From: Salisapilia sapeloensis
Lineage: Eukaryota; Oomycota; Peronosporomycetes; Peronosporales; Salisapiliaceae
DNA length: 42,531 nucleotides
Assembly (NCBI GenBank): GCA_023334545.1
Contig: JAADVB010000167.1
Span: 1-42,531, forward strand
Direction: 5' to 3'
Shown here: positions 29,219-39,610 of the stretch, one piece after another
How the letters are laid out: each line of letters opens with the position of its first letter
How positions within the stretch are numbered: the stretch's first letter is position 1
Notes under the pieces: model-generated
The model's database searches: none
Told to the model about the DNA's origin: nothing
What the model saw: only the letters and a program-made list of their open reading frames with translations
Translations under genes and position numbers: made by a program

Positions 29219-31861
29219 CTAGTAGATGCGTAGTGTCGAGATGAGTTCTCGTTGACAGACTGGACAGACAGGATCTTTTGCAGACGATTGCTTTAAATAC
29301 TCTTCTGCATCCTCTTCACAAAAGCACAAGTGTCCACATGGGACAACTGCTGTCACGGCGTTCTTATCTTGACAGACGATACACTCATCATCTCGACTTA
29401 CATCCGACGTCTTCTTGATACTATGCACATGAGCATCGACACGTTGTAATAAACTCCGTGTCGTCTGTTCCAGGACTCTTCTGTCTTCATCCACTCGCAC
29501 GAGTTTCTCCTGTAGCTGTTCACATAACGCTTCGTACTTGCTCTTGACGGAAGCATGTTGCTCTGCTCGTAACTGGTGCCCTGACAATCCAATCTCTGCC
29601 TTCTCTGCTTTCGTCTGAGCTTCCTCTAGATCCTTCTTTGCTTGTTCCAACTGGGCAGTGTAGCTCGCTTCTCGTTGCTTCCATAGTCGACGCATCTGAA
29701 GTTCACCTTGTAATCGACGTCGCCACTCGGCCTCAATCTTCTGATATCGTTGCTTGTACCTCGCGAGTTCCTGCTGCACGTCCAGTTCTGTTGGTGGAGA
29801 CACGATCGTCTTGGGTTTCTTTGCTGGCGGATGATCAGGTGGAGGTTTTGAGGCCGTGCGTTTCACAGGTGCTGGTTTCGATTCGACAGGAGCTGGCTTA
29901 GGAGGTAACCTCTTTTCATTTGAAGAAGACCAATGGCGAATGTTCCGGACGCCACATACCCAACAATCGTTACCTCTAGATGGTACGAGCCATCGAGATG
30001 CGAATGTTTCCGTCGGATCGACGTTTAAGTAGCCGTCGTCTGCGTCTTCTTCATCTTCTTGCGGGTTCGTGATCATGGCAATCATACTAGGGGCTTTGCA
30101 GGATGCGATGGATGGGTGGTAGACACGCATGGGAGCTCGATATTGTTGGTTTAACGATGCGTTGCGACCGATGACACGAAGAGCTGGCATCTCGTGCTCG
30201 TCATTCGCTTGGGCATAGTACAAACTGTTTTCAGACGAGACGGCGACGAGGACTTGCCCGTCGTCGGATGCGACGATGGAAGACAGCATCGTCATCGAAC
30301 GTCGAGACTTGCCACTGCCACTACGATCGCTCTTGTCGACTTGGAACTCTTCTCGATGTGCTTTGCCAGAGAAAATGAACGAGTGGAGGTTGACACGATA
30401 CGGTTCACCGGTTGCTGCGATGCCGTATCCATATTGACCGATGATAGAAGACACGTCGCTCGAATGTGGAACGTCCTTGTGATTATCAACGTCTAGACCA
30501 GATGATGAACCATCAAGTTTCCACGTCCGGACGTTTCGATCTTCACAGACGCATGCAAGAGCGAGACCCGATGATTCAGTTGGCGGGATGAACGTTGCTG
30601 CTAATGCAGTGTTGCCACCTGATGGTAATGTACACAAGTGTTCCCATTCCGGACTCGAACTGTCCGCTTGGGCTGTAAATTGCCATAGGTGGAGACTGCC
30701 GACACCAAGGCCAGTGACGATGTAGTAGACTCCGTCTGTATCACTTGCGTATGCGTCGCCAAAGCCACGCAGTTTGTTCGACGAGTGAAAGTGCTTTTCA
30801 AGCTCTGAATCTTCGTCGGAAGATTCATTTTTGTTACTGAGGGATACGCTCATGACAATACGCGGACCGGAGCGGCATCCGATGAAGGCAAACTTTCCGT
30901 CTGACGATACTTTAACACGCAAATTCACACTACCACATCGCTGCGACGCTTCTTCATCAATGTAACCTAAGAGATAACCATGTCGATCACTCGGGACGCT
31001 TCCATCCATCTCGAATAGACGCACGGAGCCGTCTGTGAAGCCTACTACTATACGTTCTCCGTCCGGAGACACGTCCAACGAAGTTGCGACACTTCCTGTG
31101 GAAAAGCAAAGCGACTTTGTCGCGACCGTCGACTTGTGTACAATTTTCTCCGCTTGTTTCTTAGGCTGCGCCTCTGGTGAAGCAGCCTTCTCTTCTTTCT
31201 TTGACGGATTCGACTGGGTACGAGAGGCATTCAGCTTGGACTGGAGTGACTGGTACGGTGACTTTGGTGGACGAGGACCTTCCGACTGGAGTGCACGGGA
31301 GACTGTGCGATTAGGAGATTGTCGAATAGGACTCGTCATGAGATCATTCAGTCTCGTACCACTTCCTGAATACACCTTCTGACGCGCAGGACGTGGTGGA
31401 GTCCGTGGTTGAGCTAATGTCGTCCTCACCGCAGCTTGTCGAAGTCTAGACGATGGTACTTCCGGACTTGGCTGCGTTCGAAGTGGAGGATTCTGTCGTG
31501 TAGGTGGAGGTGACAACGGAGTTGCAGGTCGTGGAGGCTGACTGGGTGGCGACATGGGCGAGCTGATCGCTTCCGGAAGCGGTTGCTGCTTTTGCTTTTT
31601 AAAGTAATCGATGACAGCCTGTCCACGCTTGCCACTGCCCGACCTAGATGCTGTGAGCACATTCTTCTTCACCATTTTGTCCATATTTAAGTTGCTCCGA
31701 CGGACTTGGTCGGCGGAACGTGGTGGCGCTGAAGTTGGCTTACGTTGTGCGGGAACGTCTTTCCCGGACGTTGACGTCGAATCCATCTTTGGAGGACGAT
31801 TTTCCTGTGTATCAATACTAGGTACGGAGTATCCGCTTGACAGAGACTGTCGTCGGTTCAT
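29219..31861 (-). CDS. WD40, coiled-coil and RING-finger protein (putative E3 ligase, 880 aa)
   Basis: Intronless. Residues 1-245 are disordered and rich in Pro, Ser and Arg (many SPP/TPP/SPNR sites), with GQAVIDYFKK near 79-88 partly resembling a PCNA-binding PIP box. About 250-600 is a diverged WD40-like propeller (SLDVSPDGERIVVGFTDGSV, VYYIVTGLGVGSLHLW, LALACVCEDRNVRTWKLDG). About 685-800 is a long coiled coil (ELARYKQRYQKIEAEWRRRL onward). A C-terminal RING (about 825-870) has CIVC, PCGHLCFCEED and CPVC. It is of the MGRN/IAP type, but the sixth zinc ligand position reads Asp instead of Cys. A ubiquitin ligase role is inferred from the RING; the substrate is unknown. Convergent with the aminotransferase-DapB gene and divergent from the glutathione peroxidase. 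Confidence 0.8.
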   Translation of the reverse strand: MNRRQSLSSGYSVPSIDTQENRPPKMDSTSTSGKDVPAQRKPTSAPPRSADQVRRSNLNMDKMVKKNVLTASRSGSGKRGQAVIDYFKKQKQQPLPEAISSPMSPPSQPPRPATPLSPPPTRQNPPLRTQPSPEVPSSRLRQAAVRTTLAQPRTPPRPARQKVYSGSGTRLNDLMTSPIRQSPNRTVSRALQSEGPRPPKSPYQSLQSKLNASRTQSNPSKKEEKAASPEAQPKKQAEKIVHKSTVATKSLCFSTGSVATSLDVSPDGERIVVGFTDGSVRLFEMDGSVPSDRHGYLLGYIDEEASQRCGSVNLRVKVSSDGKFAFIGCRSGPRIVMSVSLSNKNESSDEDSELEKHFHSSNKLRGFGDAYASDTDGVYYIVTGLGVGSLHLWQFTAQADSSSPEWEHLCTLPSGGNTALAATFIPPTESSGLALACVCEDRNVRTWKLDGSSSGLDVDNHKDVPHSSDVSSIIGQYGYGIAATGEPYRVNLHSFIFSGKAHREEFQVDKSDRSGSGKSRRSMTMLSSIVASDDGQVLVAVSSENSLYYAQANDEHEMPALRVIGRNASLNQQYRAPMRVYHPSIASCKAPSMIAMITNPQEDEEDADDGYLNVDPTETFASRWLVPSRGNDCWVCGVRNIRHWSSSNEKRLPPKPAPVESKPAPVKRTASKPPPDHPPAKKPKTIVSPPTELDVQQELARYKQRYQKIEAEWRRRLQGELQMRRLWKQREASYTAQLEQAKKDLEEAQTKAEKAEIGLSGHQLRAEQHASVKSKYEALCEQLQEKLVRVDEDRRVLEQTTRSLLQRVDAHVHSIKKTSDVSRDDECIVCQDKNAVTAVVPCGHLCFCEEDAEEYLKQSSAKDPVCPVCQRELISTLRIY

Positions 31862-32036
31862 GCAGAAGAAGCCTCGGAAGACGAGTACTTGCTTCCGCCA
31901 ATTTCCGTTTATGTGTTTTTGGCGCGAAACCCGAGATTCGTCTCGAATTAATACTTTGTACTTTATTTATAATTTGTATAATGTATGACGGTGGTATAGT
32001 GGATGGGAACGGACAAAGAAAAAGAAAAAAGAAAAA

Positions 32037-32769
32037 ATGAAGTGGCAGCACGCGATCCTTGTGCTTCTGAGCTTATCCCAAGCTTCGTACGCTGCATCCG
32101 AAGCGTCCGAGTTCTGGAGCTTTTCGGCGTATGATGCAGAAGGATCAGAGGTTCCGATGCGCTCTTTTAAAGACTCCAAAGTGATCATTGTCGTGAACGT
32201 CGCGAGCGAATGCGGCTTCACGGATCGCAATTATCGTGAACTCCAGGTATTATAAGCATCTTGTTACGTCTACAAGCTCCTAGAACTAACTTATGACGAC
32301 AGATTTTGTATGAAAGGTACCACGCTCGTGGACTGGAGATTCTAGCCTTCCCGTGCGACCAGTTTGGTGGTCAAGAGCCTGGTGATGACGCAACTATCCT
32401 CCAGTTTGCGCACGGCACGTACTCCGTTACGTTCCCCATGTTCTCGAAAGTCCGTCTATCTATCCAAACACTTTGTTTCCGTCGCTAATCTATCTATAAA
32501 ATCACCAGATTGAAGTAAATGGACCGAATGCACATCCGATCTTCAAGTACTTGGAGAAACAATTATCTGGTTTCATCTCCGACGGGATTAAGTGGAACTT
32601 TACCAAGTTCCTACTTGTGGATGGAGTACCCTATGCACGATACGGGAGCTCTACAAACCCTCTAAGCTTTGAAAGTGAAATCGCTTCACTCGTAACGGAG
32701 AAGGATGACGAGGATGATCTGGTTGCTGGTGACTCAGCCTACAGCCAAGATCCTCATGAAGAGCTTTAA
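32037..32769 (+). CDS. Secretory-pathway glutathione peroxidase with C-terminal HEEL
   Basis: Exons 32037-32246, 32303-32449 and 32509-32769 (introns of 56 and 59 nt) give 205 residues. An N-terminal signal peptide ([19 protein letters not shown]) precedes a thioredoxin-fold peroxidase. Peroxidatic Cys59 is in [10 protein letters not shown] (cysteine, not selenocysteine). [15 protein letters not shown] supplies Cys88 and the active-site Gln, and [10 protein letters not shown] the Trp and Asn. The acidic tail ends PHEEL, close to the HDEL/KDEL retrieval signals. The enzyme should therefore reside in the ER, as mammalian GPX7 and GPX8 do, and reduce peroxides from oxidative folding. Intron 2 has the same rare GTCCGT donor as CSN8 intron 4. 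Confidence 0.92.
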
Positions 32770-32881
32770 TCTTCAATTTCCCAAAGAAACGTCTTTCTCT
32801 CACTTTACTTTGAGCTCTATCTTGTTAATTTTTATTTATATCTCTACTCTTTTTTCTCATTCACTCGATCCTGTGTGCCCA

Positions 32882-33830
32882 ATGACTTCGTCTAATGTCG
32901 TGGAGCAAGCGATCCAACGGTTGCAGCAACAGCAAGGAGAGTTCTATCTTTCTGCCGTCCAACAGGCGGTTGCGACCGAAGCAGAACGACAGGTGCAGCT
33001 ACGACATGTCTTGGATCGAAAGGAATGCAAACGTTTGGAAAAGAAATTTGCGAAAGAGAGGAAGAGAGAGCGCGAACTGTTGCGACAGATTCAGAAAGAC
33101 CATGAAATAACGCTTGCGACGAGGACGCAAGAGTGGAGATCACAAGGCGTGCCGGAGACGACGGCTCGATTGATGATGACCGAGCGATCGGATCGAATGG
33201 ACACGAAGCGAAGTGTGGATCCCATGGACAGGAAGACGAGTAGGAAGGATCACAAGTTATCAGAAGAGCGATTAAAGCAGTTGTCGAAAGCTAGAATACG
33301 CGTCAAACGTAGGCGATCTTTCTGTTCCTATACTGGGTAAAGATCTGATGAGGTGAACAGCAGATGAGCGTGCAGCTGAAGCGCACGGTTTGTCGAGGAA
33401 GCAGCCGGAAACAACTGCACAGGTCGATGTGTATAAGACACGATTCAAGAAAGAGAACCAAATCCGGCTTTCTCGGGCGGAAGCGCCGGGATTGACAGCT
33501 GAAGCGCTTCAAAAGGTTTGCACAGGATAGATGGATGGATGTGGAGGACTGGCAATCTAATCGACTTGTTTAGATGAGTGACGTGCAATTGCTCCAGGAA
33601 AAAAAGAGCTTGCTGTATCAGTTGCATGGGCTCATCTCGACACAGGAGCAGCATCCGAATGTTGTCGATGACCAGTGGACGGTCAGATCTTCCGTCTCGA
33701 GTTGGCATAGCTCGAACGCATATAACACAAGTAGCACTACATACAGGTGAGTGCCGACTAGTAATGCACCACTGCGCAGAGGAGACGGACAGAGTACACA
33801 GCAGCATTGTAGTGGGGCAGACGAGCTGTG
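32882..33830 (+). CDS. Charged coiled-coil protein of unknown function (about 257 aa)
   Basis: Proposed exons 32882-33308, 33361-33515, 33574-33746 and 33812-33830 (introns of 52, 58 and 65 nt). Residues 1-75 are Gln/Glu/Arg-rich and helical (AIQRLQQQQGEFYLSAVQQA, CKRLEKKFAKERKRERELLR), predicting a coiled coil. The middle is basic (SRKDHKLSEERLKQLSKARI). Exon 3 holds another helical stretch (SDVQLLQEKKSLLYQLHGLI). No domain is recognised. The last intron and exon are uncertain: an acceptor at about 33779 would lengthen the tail slightly. It follows the glutathione peroxidase on the same strand after 112 bp. Confidence 0.68.
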
Positions 33831-35214
33831 AATCCCGCGGTCTGTATCCGCGGTTACAGCTCCGTTACTGATAAAAGTAACTGTGACTTCTGGTTGAATA
33901 ATACGTTTCTCCTGTGGCATGTCTTCGGCTACTCTTTCCACGTCAATTCGGAAACGATCGAGCGGTAAAGAGTACGACTTTCATGTGCGAGATACATTGT
34001 CTTCTTCCTGGAAACGTTAGCAGCATCGGAAATGTACCCATGCTGTCAGATAGATCTCTACGCCTCTTTAGGATTGCAATGCTTGGGTCGAAGCTAGCGT
34101 CCCGAGGTGAGCTAGAGGATGGTTTGCACGGAATTGACAGTATTCAGTCGTTTGTGATAGTAGCATCATCAAACCATCTTGTCCTGACACGTCCTACTCT
34201 TATGACGCTACCTACTTTGACGCTACTTGCGCGATGGATCCAATGATACACTCGCATGGTTGGCCGCGGAGCTTTGTCTGGGTTGCCACGTCTGATCCCT
34301 GCGTCTCGTCTGCCATGCGATCCACAAGCCAGCGTCCCGTGCTTTGACGATGGCACAGACGCGCAAGCGAACGTTCTCCGGCTCTGCAGCCACGTAAAGC
34401 CCGTTTTGTCGAGTCCCACTGGCCCTATCCGTCTGCGATAGTGATCAAGACGGAGTTGATTGACGAGTAAGATGGCATGCTCTGGCCCGAATCGAATAAG
34501 AGTATCTTTCGATTCTCTACATACGACGCGCATATCTTTCTACCTCGTTATCGGCCGAACATAATGGTCGTGCGCTATCTTTCGAGCACAGTTTCCAACG
34601 CCAGTACGAGGCCACCTGCGTGTGAGATCGTCCAGTGTTGACACTCTCTAGATTACTGAACGTATAACTAAGGATGGAAGACCATCTGCCTGCTGGTATG
34701 CAACAAGATGCAAGTCTCGCTGCGTGAGAATTGAAATTCTAGCTCGTAACATTTGCTTTGCATGCACTTGCGTTCGAAATGCAGTGGTAGATCGGATCCT
34801 TTGCATCCGAATTCGATTCAGAAGGAGCAACGCGCCACACACTTGGCGCAGAGCTGAGGCGACAGCACGCCAGTGTCGTGTCGTGATTGATTTGTCTTCG
34901 ACCGTGATACACGGTGATTCACATCTTGAGGCGATGCAAAGTTACTGCTGAACACTGGGCGCATCGGATCTGGTCGCCGAGTTACTAGCCATTTTTGTCC
35001 TGCAGATCAGCAAGACGTCAAAGTGAATGTGGAAAGGAACGAGATGCATGTGTAGGAATAATTGCTTGTTCTATTTGATTTACGACATACAAGAGCAAAA
35101 TGGGGATCTATACGGTCTCCCGTTCCTAGCATGAGCAAGGGTCTCCTCATGCTAAGTGGACACAAGTCGACTCGTTTATCTTAATTATATTTGATCAATT
35201 GTTCACCCTTGCGC
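33831..35214. other. Gene-poor stretch with only short unconvincing frames
   Basis: About 1.4 kb. Short frames occur on both strands (for example 34144-34533 minus and 34256-34441 plus), but none shows a domain, consistent splice sites or a second supporting exon. Around 34240-34640 several frames read as protein-like between stops, which could reflect a decayed gene, but I cannot name it. Confidence 0.4.
35127..35154. repeat. Perfect 9-bp inverted repeat with 10-base loop
   Basis: TAGCATGAG, a 10-base spacer, then CTCATGCTA. It lies about 60 bases beyond the stop codon of the minus-strand gene ending at 35215, so it could form a hairpin in the 3' end of its transcript or be a binding site for a dimeric protein. 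Confidence 0.6.
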
Positions 35215-35739
35215 TTAGCTGTTGAGCATCTCGAGAAGAGGAGACGTGCCGAGGAAGGACGGGATCTCGTACTCCTCTTCTTCCGCCAGCTCTTCATCCG
35301 GCTGCGCCGAAGCTTTCACGCTCACGTGCGGTTCGTCCGAGTCTTCCTGTCTTTTGCGAATACGCGTGCTTGCTTTCAAGTAGTCTGCAATGACTTTGCG
35401 GTAGAGTTCTAGTCGACTAGTAAGCTCACAGACCCAACACCGGCAGCCGCTCGGGTGATCCCGCAGTGGCTCCATGTCCTTATCGGCGTCGGCAAAGCTT
35501 CTTTCCATGAGTTTCGCTCGCCAGTCCTGATAGATTTTCAGTCGCAATTGATGCGCAACGATGCGTGCCTCGGGGCTCGTCGTGAGCGCCAGGTTCGACA
35601 CATCCTCCCAAAACGCGTCCATGACCGCAAGGTACTGTTCATGCAATGTTTGTAGCTCCGAAAGCAGTGCATCCTGCTCCGGAGACGTCGTGTCTTTCAT
35701 CCCGACGAGGAAATCCCGTACGTTCTTGGCGATCTCCAT
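35215..35739 (-). CDS. Unknown helical protein with a CRCWVC cluster (174 aa)
   Basis: Intronless, 174 residues from MEIAKNVRDFL. The first 90 residues are helical (SPEQDALLSELQTLHEQYLA, VSNLALTTSPEARIVAHQLR). The middle holds the motif DHPSGCRCWVCELTSR, three cysteines and a histidine that might bind a metal. It is followed by another helix (LELYRKVIADYLKASTRI) and an acidic tail (EELAEEEEYEIP). The family is not recognised. It stands isolated, with about 1.4 kb of gene-poor sequence on one side and 1.3 kb on the other. Confidence 0.68.
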   Translation of the reverse strand: MEIAKNVRDFLVGMKDTTSPEQDALLSELQTLHEQYLAVMDAFWEDVSNLALTTSPEARIVAHQLRLKIYQDWRAKLMERSFADADKDMEPLRDHPSGCRCWVCELTSRLELYRKVIADYLKASTRIRKRQEDSDEPHVSVKASAQPDEELAEEEEYEIPSFLGTSPLLEMLNS

Positions 35740-37068
35740 GCGACTCGATGTGTCCTGGCGGCGGTGGATTCGAAAATGAACCGACCAAAGAGGCTGCTCG
35801 TTTCTATTTATTGGGCCTAAAGTTCAAAGCATCGCTGTGCAGCTGTGGAGTTGGTACAAAAACGCGAAAGTCCCTTTCTGTCCAAATGTAGGCGACAGGG
35901 CGATGGTGAGAACAAAAGGCCGAGGTTTGATTTTCTTCCTATACGTCAAGGCATGTAGTTCTGATTTGCCTCTCTTCCCATGATCCTTCCGGTCGAAAAT
36001 CCGGTCACATTAGAGTCTATGTTGAAAGCGGATTTGTCCTTGTTATAGAGGCCATTTGTTAGTAACTTGGCCGTCTTTGTTAGTGCATGGGTCGATCCAG
36101 CCTCGGACACGCACGCCACGACATCGATGAATCAGACACGCTATGTGTCCGCGACCAGCGAGACCTTGCTACTCGACAAGGTACTCGCAACCTGTAGATA
36201 GAGCATGCGGTCCTGTGAAGATCGGGCCGTGAGTAAGACGTACTCGTTAAAGACATGCTGACGTATACGCAAAAGTGCTACAAACGCGCTGGTAAGCGCT
36301 GGTCTGTGTCTGGCGTGAATTGGAGATCCAAAGCAGCGTATATTGACAAGAGGTATTTACAATTGCCGCTTCTCTTGGACGTATCTTTCCAGCAGACTTC
36401 TATCTTTCTTCCCTTCCACCTTGTCAAAAACATGATTTAGGATTTCTTTTCTACGCTTCCCCAAGCCCAAGAGCTTCCGCTCGCCTTCCTTCCTACACAC
36501 AAGGAAATCCGGATCACCAGACTTGGCTCGATCTTGATACGATCCCGTGATTAGAACTCACTATTAACTAACTCTTAGCCACTATCGCCTCCTATCTTTC
36601 CCGATCGTCCCTCTCTCCTCCAGATCCATGCGCACTCGTCTGGCCACATTGCAGTTGGACGCTTTTACACGCACTGATTAATCTTATCCAACGCACCAGC
36701 TCACTTGCATCGGTCATTCCTGTCAGCACTTTCAACTTGCGGTTGGTCAGCACACATGAAGCTAGTCCATTACCTCATGCGTTTCGAGTGCGTCTTCCCT
36801 CACGTTTCATTTGACGCTTGGTATCGTAGAGCTAGTAATAGTCGGACGATCGCACAGATTGCATACTTCGCACCGCACTTCTGACCACATCTGACATTTT
36901 TGTGTACAGATATTTTGTTGTATCACGGTCGACGACAATATCAGAAGCCACCTTGGAGCTAGCAGACACGAGTACCTCCTGTCTTTCAACCAAATGCGAA
37001 AGGTATAGGAATGCAACCGACTTGAGGTGAAATTTTGCATCCTGTATTTCCAAAAATAGTTGCCAAAG
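35740..37068. other. Gene-poor stretch upstream of the DYRK kinase
   Basis: About 1.3 kb with no supported gene. The part nearest 37060 is antisense-open (36807-37305 minus), but these frames have no recognisable content. Untranslated exons of the kinase transcript could lie here. Confidence 0.4.
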
Positions 37069-38427
37069 ATGTTTTCGCCACGAGCATCGGCCAAGTCGCC
37101 GCATGCCATCGTACCGGAGCATGCGACGAAAGCGCCGAGATACCGACCGACGATGGCACGCTTCACTTCGCACATCTTTTTCAATCCAGCACCATTGTCG
37201 AAGCTTTTTAGTAAACCCAAGGTTGTGGATCGAAAAATGACCGCCGTTCACACTAGCATCGTACCCGCTGCTTGTGCCATTGATAAGATCGTACCAACTA
37301 GACACAATGCCACAAACGTGGGCACGCCATCGACTGCACCAAGGGACATTTTACAGGCGCATCACTTTGAGTTTACAACACACGAGCAACGCGAGATTAT
37401 GCAATATGACGCTATCTATTACAGGGGCGACAAGGCACGCCCACTAGGCGGAGATGACAAGTGGGATGATGACGACGGCTATTATAACGTGCGAGTTGGT
37501 GGTCAATTGCGATACCGGTACGAGATTCGTGGCGTACTTGGTGCCGGTTCGTTCGGCCAAGTCGTCCGTTGTCAAGATCATTTGCATCAAATCGAAGTGG
37601 CAATCAAGATCGTTCGCAATCGACCGAAATGCACCATCCAAGCCTATCAAGAGGTCGAGACATTACGATCTATACCACGTACGTCCGGCATCATCCATCT
37701 ATTGGATACCTTTTCCTTTCGAAACCACGTTTGTATCGTCTTTTACGTTGCCGGAAAGGATTTGTACACTTGTCTCCGGACCCAAGGATTCACGCCATTT
37801 CCCATCTCTTGCATTCGGAAGATCGTGCTATCGTTAGTGCAATCGATGGTAGTGTTAAAGCGACAAGGAGTCATCCACTGTGACTTGAAAGCCGAGAATG
37901 TCTTATTACAGGGAGATCAGGCAACATTGATTGATTTTGGAAGTAGTTGCAGAGTTGGTGGGAACCTCTATAGCTACGTGCAAAGTCGTTTCTATCGAGC
38001 ACCAGAAGTCATGCTAGGTTACGTCTACGATTGCTCCATTGACATGTGGAGCCTCGGATGTCTCGTGGCTGAATTGGCAACTGGCCGCGTGTTATTTACA
38101 GGTGAAAATGAAGCAGAGCAAGTGGGATGTATCATGGAAGTATTAGGCCTGCCACCTACTTCCATGTTAAAAAAATGTAAATCAAGTCAAAGATCGCGTT
38201 ACTTTGACCAGGTTGCCGTTTCGGATGGCGATGGCGTGAGGTTTATGCCGAAAAAAGTAGTGAACGCGTACGGAAAGGTCCGCCGGCCATCTGGGAAGAG
38301 TTGGGCGGCGACTCTTGCCGTTGCTGATGGCGATGTTGCTGATTTTATCCACAAATGTATCGTATGGGCACCGAAAGATCGTATGACACCAGAGATGGCG
38401 CTAGAACACCCATTTCTGCAAGCGTAG
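37069..38427 (+). CDS. DYRK-family dual-specificity protein kinase
   Basis: Intronless, 452 residues from the first ATG of an open frame that starts at 37060. The region before the kinase domain has the DYRK homology box (QYDAIYYRGDKARPLG, DDDDGYYNVRVGGQLRYRYE). Kinase motifs: GAGSFGQV, the ATP-anchoring AIKIVRNRPK (Lys180), QEVETL (Glu of helix C), catalytic loop HCDLKAEN (270-277), DFG (289-291), and activation-loop YSYVQSRFYRAPE. The second Tyr of YxY is the one autophosphorylated in DYRKs. The usual HCDLKPEN has Ala for Pro here. DYRKs then phosphorylate Ser/Thr in many nuclear and cytoplasmic proteins. The C-lobe ends promptly after the domain, and no PEST or His-rich tail is present. 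Confidence 0.92.
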   Translation: MFSPRASAKSPHAIVPEHATKAPRYRPTMARFTSHIFFNPAPLSKLFSKPKVVDRKMTAVHTSIVPAACAIDKIVPTRHNATNVGTPSTAPRDILQAHHFEFTTHEQREIMQYDAIYYRGDKARPLGGDDKWDDDDGYYNVRVGGQLRYRYEIRGVLGAGSFGQVVRCQDHLHQIEVAIKIVRNRPKCTIQAYQEVETLRSIPRTSGIIHLLDTFSFRNHVCIVFYVAGKDLYTCLRTQGFTPFPISCIRKIVLSLVQSMVVLKRQGVIHCDLKAENVLLQGDQATLIDFGSSCRVGGNLYSYVQSRFYRAPEVMLGYVYDCSIDMWSLGCLVAELATGRVLFTGENEAEQVGCIMEVLGLPPTSMLKKCKSSQRSRYFDQVAVSDGDGVRFMPKKVVNAYGKVRRPSGKSWAATLAVADGDVADFIHKCIVWAPKDRMTPEMALEHPFLQA

Positions 38428-38443
38428 GAAAATCTAGTTTGTA

Positions 38444-39610
38444 TTAAGACGGAGAATCTTCCATACTCCACATGCGTAGGATGTGATCCCAACTGCCAGA
38501 CACCCCATGTGTGTCGCCGTCAGTCGTTTCCACCCAGTCCACTGCACGTACATAATCTTGATGCTCCGTCTCCAACTTCAACGCACATGTCTGTGGGTTC
38601 TGCAGCGTATTAGTCGTCAGGTGAACAGTCGCATCGTCTCCACCAGACAAGAGCAACGGAGAATCGAACGGAGCGTAGGCTAATGTATGGATGGCGGCTT
38701 TATGGGTGACGAGCGTGGAAAGAGGCTTTTTCGGAAGACGAGTGTCAAAAGTGGAGATGACGCCATCCTCAAGACCTGTCGACAAGATACATTCTTGCGT
38801 CGGATGCCATGAAAGCGAAAGAGCCGATACTTGTGTATCTAGCACGAGAGATGGCGACATGGGTTGACGAGTATCCCACATGTGGATGGTGGCATCTTGG
38901 GCGGCAGATGCAAGTGTCGTGCCCACGATGGGACTCATGGCAACATCCCATATTAAATCCGAGTGACCTATCAGACATTAATGGATGCAATTCCTTCCTG
39001 TACTCTAATGCATATACCTTCAAAGGAAGAGACGTTGCTGCTTTCGCTTGATAGATCCCATACTTTGACACTATACGACTGCTTTAGACAGCGCTTCGAT
39101 TTGCATACGATAATGGACTTACATTAGGTCCCAACTTCCCGATATGACAGTGTTCGCGTCTATTTTGGAAGCGGATACACTTGTGACGATATCATCGTGG
39201 CCCCATGTACCCAACTCTCCATTCGGATCCAGTGGAGTGAGCACGGGTTCACTTGACTCGATCTCGAGCTTGAGCAAGAGCACGTCGCCGTTGTCACAAC
39301 CACAGACGAGGATGTCAGAAGAGGTTGTATCGTCCGATAGACTGATGTTCCAAGCTAACGACGTGATCCCCGTTGCAGTTCGAAAGCGACTGATCTGCTG
39401 GAGCGTTGAGGCATCCAATAGTTCGATGCCTCCGCTCCATTGGCTCCCCTCTAGATTGGATGTAGCGACGGCCAGAAGAGATGCATCGGTGATCAGACCG
39501 CCAATGGGAGGATGGACGGCAATGGCATCGATTTGAGCATCACCTGTTAGCGTCTTGCAACGACGTTTGTGGCGTTGCGTATCGAGCGCACTGCCAGCGA
39601 GCTGGGCCAT
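38444..39610 (-). CDS. WDR77: WD40 protein, MEP50/WDR77-like methylosome subunit
   Basis: Exons 39610-39123, 39070-39018 and 38967-38444 (introns of 52 and 50 nt) give 354 residues, close to human MEP50 (342). WD40 blades include SGGIELLDASTLQQISRF, SGSWDLIVKVWDLSSE joined across intron 1, and FEGHSDLIWDVAMSP joined across intron 2. Further blades are ATIHMWDTRQP, LSWHPTQECILSTGLEDGVI, TLAYAPFDSPLLLSGGDDAT, and HQDYVRAVDW with SGSWDHILRMW. Their order and the DTRxP, SLSWHP and HxDxVR phrases resemble MEP50, the PRMT5 partner that presents histone and Sm-protein substrates. Assignment within the WD40 superfamily is by resemblance only. The gene ends 16 bp from the DYRK stop codon (convergent). 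Confidence 0.68.

Noticed and set aside
34144-34533. 129-residue minus-strand ORF in the gene-poor stretch
   Set aside because: Arg/Thr/Gly-rich with no recognisable motif and competing frames on the other strand; looks like chance.
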